Below are positions 1 through 4,963 of a DNA stretch of 7,986 nucleotides, in pieces (positions within the stretch are counted from its first letter, which is position 1; every line of letters begins with the position of its first letter). The translations under genes and the position numbers were made by a program. The stretch is taken from assembly GCA_019420425.1 (NCBI GenBank), contig JAHZHG010000033.1:1-7986 (forward strand), written 5' to 3'. The DNA comes from Clostridiales bacterium. Its GTDB lineage: Bacteria > Bacillota > Clostridia > Lachnospirales > Lachnospiraceae. Under the pieces are notes generated by a model. It did not search any database. It saw only the letters and a list, made by a program, of their open reading frames with translations, and was not told the origin of the DNA.

Positions 1-654
1 GTTTAAATCCAGGTGAAAATCGATTTCCTCGGCCTCCGGCATGATGGCCACGGTGATCGTGGACGTATGGATCCTGCCGCCGGACTCGGTCTCCGGGACG
101 CGCTGTACGCGGTGCACGCCGCTCTCGTACTTCAGGCGGGAATAGGCGCCCTGGCCGTTGATCATGAAAACCGCCTCCTTGAAGCCGCCGATGCCGTTTT
201 CATTCAGGTTCATCATATCCACCTTCCAGCGGTGGGCTTCTGCGTATTTCACATACATCCGGTAGATTTCTGCGGCAAAGAGCGCCGCCTCGTCTCCGCC
301 TGCGCCGGCGCGGATTTCCACGATAACGTTTTTGGAATCGTTGGGATCTTTGGGCAGGAGCAGGATCTTCAGCTCACGCTCCAGACGTACGATTTCGTCC
401 TTGGCATCGGCCAGCTCTTCCTTTAGCATCTGGCGCATTTCCTCGTCGGATTCCTCCTCCAGCATGGCCAGGCTGTCCTCTACCGTCTGTTTGCTTGCCT
501 TGTAGGCCTTGTAGGCGTCTACGATGGGCTGCAGGTCGCTCTGCTCCTTCATCAGCTTCTGGAACCGGTCAGTATCTGCGATCACCGCCGGCTCACCGAG
601 CAGATTCAATACTTCTTCAAATCGGATCAACAGATCCTCCAGTTTATCAAACAT
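1..654 (-). CDS. prfA: Peptide chain release factor 1, N-terminal 218 residues (runs off the left edge)
   Basis: Release factor 1 recognises UAA and UAG stop codons in the ribosomal A site and triggers hydrolysis of peptidyl-tRNA. Translating the minus strand from 654 gives an open frame to the window edge, beginning MFDKLEDLL. An N-terminal helical domain covers about residues 1-105. The conserved RAGAGGDEAALFA block is at 115-127, and HRVQRVPETESGGRIHTS is at 181-198. The PET at 187-189 is the PxT stop-codon reading tripeptide that marks RF1 rather than RF2 (SPF). The GGQ catalytic loop lies beyond position 1 and is not in view. The start at 654 is chosen because GGAGG at 665-661 is 6 bases away; an ATG one codon upstream (657) is only 3 bases from it. 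The gene overlaps the prmC stop (TGATG), so the two are probably translationally coupled. Identity is very secure; only the 3' part is missing. Confidence 0.96.
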   Translation of the reverse strand, partial: MFDKLEDLLIRFEEVLNLLGEPAVIADTDRFQKLMKEQSDLQPIVDAYKAYKASKQTVEDSLAMLEEESDEEMRQMLKEELADAKDEIVRLERELKILLLPKDPNDSKNVIVEIRAGAGGDEAALFAAEIYRMYVKYAEAHRWKVDMMNLNENGIGGFKEAVFMINGQGAYSRLKYESGVHRVQRVPETESGGRIHTSTITVAIMPEAEEIDFHLDLN

Positions 655-1571
655 CATCTTCCTCCATCATTTTCTCTTCTTCCCAATACCACCCGGTCGT
701 GGCCGGCCAGATCTTTGATCACCCGGATGCCGCGGTATCCGGCCTGGGCAAATAGGGCGGATACCGCCTCTCCCTGATCCCAGCCGATCTCCACGGCAAG
801 AAGGCCGCCGGGGACTAAACAGCTTTCGCTTTCCCGGGCCAGTATCCGGTAAAAATCCAGACCGTCCTCACCGCCGTCCAGGGCATTCACCGGCTCATGA
901 AGGCGTACCTCCGGCATCAGAGAAGGGATTTCTCCCGCGGGGATGTAGGGCGGATTGGAAACCAGAACGTCAAAGTGCCCGCTCACACGGGCAAATAAAT
1001 CGCTTTGTACAAACTCCACCTGCTTTTCCGGCAGGAGGGCCTTTGCATTGGCCTTGGCTACGGCAAGGGCATCGGCAGAAATATCCACGCCCACACCGGT
1101 CAGCTCCCGGCCCAGGCTCAGCAGGCTGAGCAGGATGCAGCCGGAGCCGGTACACATGTCCAGAATGTGCATTCCCGGTTTCACTGCGTTTAAGACCTCT
1201 TCTACCAAAAGCTCGGTATCCTGCCGCGGGACAAGCACATGCTCGTTTACCCGGAAGGTCAGGCCCATAAACTCCTGCGTGCCGGTAATCTGCTGCAAAG
1301 GGATGCGCAGGCTGCGCTTTTCCAGCAGCCGTTCGTATGCCCGGCGCTGAGGCTCGGGCATGATCTCCGTCCGGCGGATCAGAAACCGGGCGCGGCTCAG
1401 CCGGCAGCAGTGCTCCAGCAGGTACCAGGCATCCAGGCTGCTATCCGGCACACCGGCCTCGGCAAGGCGCCGCTCGCCGGCCTCCAGTGCCTCCTGGTAG
1501 GTGGCCTCCTGCAGCTCCTCTCCGGCTCCGCCGTGCGGCAGCGGCCGCGCCTCTCTTACGGAGCGGCTCAC
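654..1571 (-). CDS. prmC: Release factor glutamine N5-methyltransferase PrmC
   Basis: PrmC transfers a methyl group from S-adenosylmethionine to the glutamine of the GGQ motif in release factors RF1 and RF2, in the cytoplasm. The 305-residue product has an N-terminal helical substrate-binding domain (about residues 24-95) and a linker block EFMGLTFRVNEHVLVPRQDTE at 100-120. The SAM-binding motif DMCTGSGCI is at 138-146 and the catalytic NPPY at 206-209. It lies directly upstream of prfA, its substrate gene, and shares bases with it. The start is a GTG overlapping the DUF1385 stop (GTGA). No good ribosome binding site precedes it, so translation probably depends on coupling. No ATG, GTG or TTG occurs between this GTG and the conserved TYQEALEAG region at about residue 24. 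This leaves an N-terminal extension of about 20 residues compared with typical family members of roughly 280-290 residues. The function is secure; the exact start is less so. Confidence 0.94.
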   Translation of the reverse strand: MSRSVREARPLPHGGAGEELQEATYQEALEAGERRLAEAGVPDSSLDAWYLLEHCCRLSRARFLIRRTEIMPEPQRRAYERLLEKRSLRIPLQQITGTQEFMGLTFRVNEHVLVPRQDTELLVEEVLNAVKPGMHILDMCTGSGCILLSLLSLGRELTGVGVDISADALAVAKANAKALLPEKQVEFVQSDLFARVSGHFDVLVSNPPYIPAGEIPSLMPEVRLHEPVNALDGGEDGLDFYRILARESESCLVPGGLLAVEIGWDQGEAVSALFAQAGYRGIRVIKDLAGHDRVVLGRRENDGGR

Positions 1572-2647
1572 GGCTGCTCGGCGGCGGCAGCTGCCCCATG
1601 CAGGCCGGAGCCGTCCCGGCCGTTTTCTTCGCCTTCGGTCAGATCATACGTATATCCGAAATTCTCGTTGAGATATTTTTTCCAGTCAAATACGGCCTCT
1701 ACTGCCTTTATCGCCACCTCGGCCATAGACTCATCCGGCTCCTTTGTGGTCAGGCGCTGGAGGCACATGCCCGGCTTGCTCAGCAGCTCTACTACCTTAT
1801 TCTCGCTGCGTCCCGCCAGACGGATAAACTCAAAGGACACTCCGGCGATCACCGGAATCAGCAGCAGGCGGACCACCACCCGCAGCACCGGGGAGTTCAC
1901 CCGGATAAACAAAAAGAAAATCACGCTGACAATCATCACGATCAGCAAAAAGCTGGTTCCGCAGCGCTTGTGCTCCCTGGAGCTTTTCATCACGTTTTCC
2001 ACATTCAGCTCCAGGCCGTGCTCAATACAGTTTATGCACTTGTGCTCCGCGCCATGGTACATGAATGTCCGCTGAATATCCTTCATCCTGGAGATCAGCA
2101 CAATATACCCCATAAACAGCGCAATCCGCACCACGCCCTCCGCCAGGGCAATCAGTGTTTCCGAAGCGGTCACCCGGCGCAGGAAGCTGACAATAAAGTA
2201 CGGCAGCACCATAAACAGCGCAACCGCCGCAATCACCGAAAAGATCATCGTGCCGGTCATCAGGGCGTCCTCCAGCTTCTTTTCCCTGGCCTGACGCTCT
2301 TCCTCGCTTAACTCCTTTTTCGGCTTTTTCCCTCTGGCCTGGCGCTTTTCGGCTTTTCTGCGCTCCTCGGCCTCCCGCTCCTGCTTTTCCTCCTCTGTCT
2401 CTTCGGCAAAGAAAGAAGCGGAATACATCAGGGTCTTCATCCCCAGCACCAGGGAATCCACAAAGCTGAATACTCCCCGGATAATCGGCAGCTGAAGCAC
2501 CTTTTTATTTTTAATGAAGCTGTGGTATTCCTCCACCTTCACGGCAATGTCCTTATCCACTGTGCGGACGGCCACAGAATATTTCTCCCCGTTGCGCATC
2601 ATGATCCCTTCCATGACCGCCTGTCCGCCGATATTTGAATATTTCAT
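1568..2647 (-). CDS. DUF1385 family membrane protein (YqhQ-like)
   Basis: This 359-residue integral membrane protein belongs to the DUF1385 family, which includes Bacillus YqhQ; its biochemical role is not known. Visible family signatures are GGQAVMEGIMMRNG at 7-20, YHGAEHKCINCIEHG at 197-211, and HKRCGTSF at 226-233. Hydrophobic segments lie at about 131-157, 168-187, 232-250 and 254-275. A strongly charged Glu/Lys/Arg-rich stretch at about 82-126, probably helical or coiled coil and cytoplasmic, precedes the first clear membrane segment. The His and Cys residues in the two central motifs suggest a metal or active site, which is inference only. The ATG at 2647 follows AAGGAAG at a normal distance. 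The last codons, which are alanine-rich, overlap the prmC start, so the gene sits in one unit with prmC and prfA. The same neighbourhood recurs in Clostridia, which hints at a link to translation, but no mechanism can be read here. Confidence 0.9.
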   Translation of the reverse strand: MKYSNIGGQAVMEGIMMRNGEKYSVAVRTVDKDIAVKVEEYHSFIKNKKVLQLPIIRGVFSFVDSLVLGMKTLMYSASFFAEETEEEKQEREAEERRKAEKRQARGKKPKKELSEEERQAREKKLEDALMTGTMIFSVIAAVALFMVLPYFIVSFLRRVTASETLIALAEGVVRIALFMGYIVLISRMKDIQRTFMYHGAEHKCINCIEHGLELNVENVMKSSREHKRCGTSFLLIVMIVSVIFFLFIRVNSPVLRVVVRLLLIPVIAGVSFEFIRLAGRSENKVVELLSKPGMCLQRLTTKEPDESMAEVAIKAVEAVFDWKKYLNENFGYTYDLTEGEENGRDGSGLHGAAAAAEQP

Positions 2648-2659
2648 TCGTTCACTTCC

Positions 2660-2725
2660 TTAATATTTTGCAGACCATTTAAAAATAGGTTGAGATTTCG
2701 CAACCTCAACCTTATCTTTACTCAT
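2660..2725 (-). CDS. Possible 21-residue leader ORF between rpmE and DUF1385
   Basis: An ATG lies one base after the rpmE stop (TAGGATG) and opens a frame of 21 codons, MSKDKVEVAKSQPIFKWSAKY. It ends with TAA at 2662-2660, at the edge of the DUF1385 ribosome binding site (TTAAGGAAG). It has no ribosome binding site of its own, so expression would need reinitiation after rpmE. The frame runs through the hairpin at 2688-2711, so ribosomes on it would disrupt that stem. A frame this short is often open by chance (roughly one in three), and I recognise no family. It is recorded as a possibility only. Confidence 0.18.
   Translation of the reverse strand: MSKDKVEVAKSQPIFKWSAKY
2681..2712 (-). terminator. 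Weak intrinsic terminator or attenuator after rpmE
   Basis: On the minus strand, AGGTTGAG (2712-2705 and neighbours) pairs with CTCAACCT (2694-2687) across a 10-base loop, giving 7-8 base pairs. The sequence TATTTTT follows directly (2687-2681). This is the layout of a Rho-independent terminator, though the stem has modest GC content and the T tract is short. It would trim or reduce transcription beyond rpmE and let only part of it reach DUF1385-prmC-prfA. That fits the higher demand for a ribosomal protein. No convincing separate promoter for DUF1385 was seen in this gap. Confidence 0.5.
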
Positions 2726-2726
2726 C

Positions 2727-2933
2727 CTATTTAGATTCAATACCGTACTTCTTATTGAATTTCTCAATACGTCCACGAGCTGCAGCAGTCTTCTGCTGTC
2801 CAGTGTAGAATGAATGACACTTGGAGCAAACTTCTACGTGGATCTCCTTTTTGGTTGAACCGGTTACAAACGTGTTGCCACAGTTGCAGGTTACGGTTGC
2901 CTGATAGTACTGCGGATGGATTCCTTCCTTCAT
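2727..2933 (-). CDS. rpmE: 50S ribosomal protein L31 (zinc-binding type)
   Basis: L31 bridges the large subunit central protuberance and the head of the small subunit. The 68-residue product starts MKEGIHPQYY and has Cys16-x-Cys18 and Cys36-x-x-Cys39, which form the zinc ribbon of the C+ type rather than the zinc-free paralogue. The ending FNKKYGIESK is typical of the family. The ATG at 2933 is chosen because GAGGTG lies 6 bases upstream and because homologues begin with MKxxIHP; the frame remains open upstream to about 2999 but without family similarity. The gene has its own promoter and a long structured leader, and it heads the cluster with DUF1385, prmC and prfA. Base composition is more AT-rich than its neighbours, as expected for a highly expressed small ribosomal gene. 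Confidence 0.97.
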   Translation of the reverse strand: MKEGIHPQYYQATVTCNCGNTFVTGSTKKEIHVEVCSKCHSFYTGQQKTAAARGRIEKFNKKYGIESK

Positions 2934-3094
2934 GATTTTCACCTCGTTTTTCTTTATTTGTGAACTGCTGACGGATAAATCCCGTCGGTTCCCGGCCAAT
3001 GCCGCTCTGATGATGCCGCGGCAAGCTATCCCGGACTAGCCCTGCAAGTCCCTGCAGTTGGCTGCGGCAATCGCCTGATCGCCTAAACAGCGAT
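2934..3094 (-). promoter_or_regulatory. Structured 5' leader of rpmE, candidate L31 autoregulatory RNA
   Basis: About 160 transcribed bases precede rpmE and contain several hairpins on the minus strand. GACGGG/TCCGTC has a 5-base loop (2970-2986). TGCCGC/GCGGCA has a 12-base loop (3000-3023). GGACT/AGTCC (3033-3051) competes with CTGCA/TGCAG (3042-3057). A 5' stem ATCGC/GCGAT has an alternative partner near 3068-3094. A weak stem TTCAC/GTGAA (2938-2964) covers part of the ribosome binding site. Leaders upstream of rpmE that are thought to bind L31 have been proposed computationally in several bacterial groups. I cannot match this one to a named model. No terminator-like T tract is present, so control of translation initiation is more likely than transcription attenuation. 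Confidence 0.5.
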
Positions 3095-3097
3095 TGA

Positions 3098-3126
3098 ATT
3101 ATAGCATATAGAGGTTAAAAATGCAA
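3098..3126 (-). promoter_or_regulatory. Sigma-A-type promoter of rpmE with extended -10
   Basis: Reading the minus strand, TTGCAT (3126-3121) and TATAAT (3103-3098) are separated by 17 bases. TGC precedes the -10, giving an extended TGnTATAAT element that compensates for the weak -35. The expected start of transcription is near 3091-3094. The -35 begins only about 10 bases past the pgmB stop codon, and no terminator is visible between them, so pgmB transcripts may run into the rpmE leader. Confidence 0.8.
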
Positions 3127-3135
3127 GGAAATCTT

Positions 3136-3786
3136 TTATCTTTCCAGCATTGCATCCCAATTTGTCACTGCGTCCAGGCCCCTTGCCTCCCAGTTCCCGC
3201 CAAGGGACTGATAAAGCGGTCCGACAGCCAGGCTTTTCATCCCGCCCGCCTTTGCCGCCGCTATCCCTGCCGCAGCATCCTCCACAACCAGACACTCCGC
3301 CGGGGCAAGGTTAAGCTTCTTCGCCGCCACCAAAAACACCTCCGGATCCGGCTTGGACCGGGTAATGTCCAGGCCGCTGCTGACCGCGTCCACCATTTCC
3401 AGCAGCCCGGTTTTTTCCAGGATTGCCGGCGCGTTTTTGCTGGCGGAGCCTACCGCAGTCCGTATCCCTTTTTTCCGGAGCAGCTTCAGCGTCTCTTTCG
3501 CTCCCGGCAGCACAGCCTCGTCGCCAAGGCTGTTCAGCAATTCTTTATAATATTCATTTTTCCGATCGGCCATCGCCTGCTTTTCCTGCTCATCCGGCGT
3601 CAGCCCGCCCTTATTCAGCACCACCTCTAGGGATTCCATCCGGCTCACCCCGCGCTGCTTTTTATTGTCCTCACGGTCAAAATCCCGGATGCCAAGCTCG
3701 TCCGCCAGCCGTTTCCATGCCTGGAAGTGCAGCTCATCCGTAGACACCAGCACCCCATCCAAATCAAAAATTACTCCGCTAAGCAT
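3136..3786 (-). CDS. pgmB: Beta-phosphoglucomutase (HAD superfamily)
   Basis: This cytoplasmic enzyme interconverts beta-glucose 1-phosphate and glucose 6-phosphate through a phospho-aspartate. It feeds the product of GH65 phosphorylases into glycolysis. The 216-residue product matches the well-studied Lactococcus enzyme position by position. The nucleophile and acid/base are Asp8 and Asp10 in FDLDGVL, with His20 in the hinge. Arg49, Ser52 and Lys76 are cap-domain substrate residues. Ser114-Ala-Ser-Lys-Asn118 and Lys145 (SKPDP) bind phosphate, and Glu169-Asp170 bind magnesium. The ATG at 3786 is chosen over an in-frame ATG at 3825 because AGGAGG lies 7 bases upstream and the numbering then fits the family exactly. 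It is transcribed divergently from the LacI-type gene from a shared control region. The GH65 genes that make its substrate are on the far side of that regulator. Confidence 0.96.
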   Translation of the reverse strand: MLSGVIFDLDGVLVSTDELHFQAWKRLADELGIRDFDREDNKKQRGVSRMESLEVVLNKGGLTPDEQEKQAMADRKNEYYKELLNSLGDEAVLPGAKETLKLLRKKGIRTAVGSASKNAPAILEKTGLLEMVDAVSSGLDITRSKPDPEVFLVAAKKLNLAPAECLVVEDAAAGIAAAKAGGMKSLAVGPLYQSLGGNWEARGLDAVTNWDAMLER

Positions 3787-3804
3787 TGTTTTTCCTCCTG
3801 TCTC

Positions 3805-3833
3805 TTGAAAAAAAATTTTTTTCATATTATAGT
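3805..3833 (+). promoter_or_regulatory. Promoter of the LacI-family regulator gene
   Basis: TTGAAA (3805-3810) and TATAGT (3828-3833) are separated by 17 bases, each one mismatch from the sigma-A consensus. The spacer includes an unbroken run of eight A and seven T (3808-3822), likely intrinsically bent or rigid DNA. Transcription would begin near 3840, just upstream of the palindrome at 3850-3861. It overlaps the opposing pgmB promoter. Confidence 0.65.
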
Positions 3834-3855
3834 AATTGATAGCAGTTCATGTAAC
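3826..3855 (-). promoter_or_regulatory. Promoter of pgmB
   Basis: On the minus strand a perfect TATAAT (3831-3826) lies 18 bases downstream of GTTACA (3855-3850), a 4-of-6 match to the -35 consensus. The start of transcription would be near 3819, leaving a leader of about 32 bases ending in AGGAGG. The -10 shares bases with the -10 of the opposing regulator promoter, so the two probably compete for polymerase. The -35 overlaps the candidate operator. Confidence 0.6.
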
Positions 3856-3861
3856 GTTAAA
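3850..3861. promoter_or_regulatory. Candidate LacI-type operator (TAACGTTA palindrome)
   Basis: TAACGTTA at 3852-3859 is a perfect palindrome with a central CG, the usual shape of LacI-family operators. One further matching pair sits outside a mismatch (3850 and 3861). It lies at about +11 to +22 of the regulator transcript and over the -35 of the pgmB promoter, so one bound repressor could control both directions. Only one copy was seen in this window; binding by the neighbouring regulator is inferred from position. Confidence 0.45.
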
Positions 3862-3883
3862 CCTTCATTCAGAAAGGGAACTC

Positions 3884-4900
3884 ATGGTAACCATAAAAGA
3901 TCTTGCCGAATATACCGGCGTCAGCTGCACCACTATTTCCAATGTTATACATGGCCGTGCAGGCCGCGTATCGCCGGAAACCATAAAAAAAGTAAATTCC
4001 GCTATCCGCGAGCTGGGCTATACGCCCAACATGTCGGCCCGCGCCCTGGTCTCCAAATCCTCCAAGGTGGTGGCCTTCATCAACCACGTCATCACCCGGG
4101 AAAACACCAACATGATGGCTGATCCTTTCCATTCTTCAGCCATCGGCGTAATCGAAAGCAAGCTGCGGCACCGCGGCTATTATCTGATGGTCCGCACCGT
4201 AAAGACCACCGAGGAGCTGGTTCATTTTCTCCAGAACTGGAACCTGGACGGCCTGTTCTTTACGGGTGTGTTTAATGACGCCTTTTTCGATACCCTGTCC
4301 TCCCTGAATACCCCTGTCGTCCTTATTGACAGCTACGTGCGTCACAAAAACATCTACAACGTGGGCCTGGAGGATTTCCGGGGCAGCTTTATGGCCACCA
4401 ATTACCTCATTGAAAAAGGCCACCGGCGGATCGGCTTTGCCGCCCCCCTGATGAAGGACGGCGGTGTGCTCCAGGAGCGCTATCTTGGCTACCAGGATGC
4501 ACTGACCAAAGCCGGTATCCCCTTTGACCCTTCCCTTGTTTTTGAATATGAAATGGACAGCGTAGCCTCCTGCCACGCTGCTGCCGACGCCATCGCCGCC
4601 TGTGCGCACCGCCCCACCGGGCTGGTGGCCGCAGCCGACCTACTGGCCATCGGTATTATGAGCGGGCTGCACAGAAACGGGCTGCGCGTGCCGGAGGATC
4701 TGTCTATCGTCGGCTTTGACGATATCCCCTTCTGCCAAATGGTCTCCCCGCCGCTGACCACGATCCATCAGGATATGGATCAGAAGGCCCGTCTGGCGGC
4801 GGAATTCATGCTGCAGCTTCTGGAAGGGGAAGAGCCCGACCGTTCCAACATTATCCTTCCGGTAAACCTGGTGGAACGGGACAGCGTCCGCGCCCTGTAG
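3884..4900 (+). CDS. LacI-family transcriptional regulator of the GH65/pgmB locus
   Basis: This 338-residue DNA-binding repressor begins MVTIKDLAEYTGVS. Its helix-turn-helix spans about residues 3-22 (recognition helix near SCTTISNVI). The hinge block GYTPNMSARAL at 45-55 contains the Leu that wedges into the operator centre. The rest is a periplasmic-binding-protein-like sensor domain with typical landmarks: DGLFFTG, the block GHRRIGFAA, GYQDAL, and VPEDLSIVGFDDIPF. The latter is followed by PPLTTIHQDM near the C-terminus. The ATG at 3884 is preferred because AAGGG precedes it at good spacing and the HTH then starts at the usual residue; an in-frame TTG at 3836 falls upstream inside the likely promoter-leader. 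It diverges from pgmB and converges with two GH65 genes, so it probably responds to an alpha-glucoside or a phosphorylated product. The effector cannot be read from the sequence. It ends with TAG only 63 bases before the opposing GH65 stop. Confidence 0.92.
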   Translation: MVTIKDLAEYTGVSCTTISNVIHGRAGRVSPETIKKVNSAIRELGYTPNMSARALVSKSSKVVAFINHVITRENTNMMADPFHSSAIGVIESKLRHRGYYLMVRTVKTTEELVHFLQNWNLDGLFFTGVFNDAFFDTLSSLNTPVVLIDSYVRHKNIYNVGLEDFRGSFMATNYLIEKGHRRIGFAAPLMKDGGVLQERYLGYQDALTKAGIPFDPSLVFEYEMDSVASCHAAADAIAACAHRPTGLVAAADLLAIGIMSGLHRNGLRVPEDLSIVGFDDIPFCQMVSPPLTTIHQDMDQKARLAAEFMLQLLEGEEPDRSNIILPVNLVERDSVRAL

Positions 4901-4905
4901 ACCGG

Positions 4906-4938
4906 CGGGCGGCAGTCCCGTTTGGCCGCTGCGGCCCG
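4906..4938. repeat. GC-rich inverted repeat between convergent genes
   Basis: CGGGCGGCAG (4906-4915) pairs with CTGCGGCCCG (4929-4938) with a single G-G mismatch and a 13-base loop. A smaller alternative stem GGCCG/CGGCC lies at 4924-4936. It sits in the 63-base gap between the stops of the LacI-type gene and the GH65 gene. No T tract follows on either strand, so it is not a standard intrinsic terminator. It may still stabilise the RNA 3' ends or pause polymerase in both directions. Confidence 0.4.
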
Positions 4939-4963
4939 GCCTGTTCCCGTCCGGAAGCGGTTC

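Noticed and set aside
1239..2311. Overlapping plus-strand open frames opposite prmC and DUF1385
   Set aside because: They are antisense to conserved genes, show low-complexity His/Gln/Arg-rich translations, and have no ribosome binding site or family match.
2934..2999. Upstream-extended rpmE start giving a 90-residue protein
   Set aside because: The extra residues have no L31 similarity and the ATG at 2933 has an ideal ribosome binding site and family-typical N-terminus.
3014..3023. Perfect 10-base palindrome TGCCGCGGCA in the rpmE leader as a protein operator
   Set aside because: Its bases are better explained as one arm of the TGCCGC/GCGGCA RNA hairpin at 3000-3023, well downstream of the promoter.
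3849..3862. Possible CcpA catabolite-repression (cre) site near TGTAACG
   Set aside because: The spacing between TGTAA and the central CG is one base too short and the right half lacks the CA end; a simple LacI-type palindrome fits better.
4906..4938. Bidirectional intrinsic terminator for the convergent genes
   Set aside because: The stem is good but neither strand has a T tract after it, so it is listed only as an inverted repeat.
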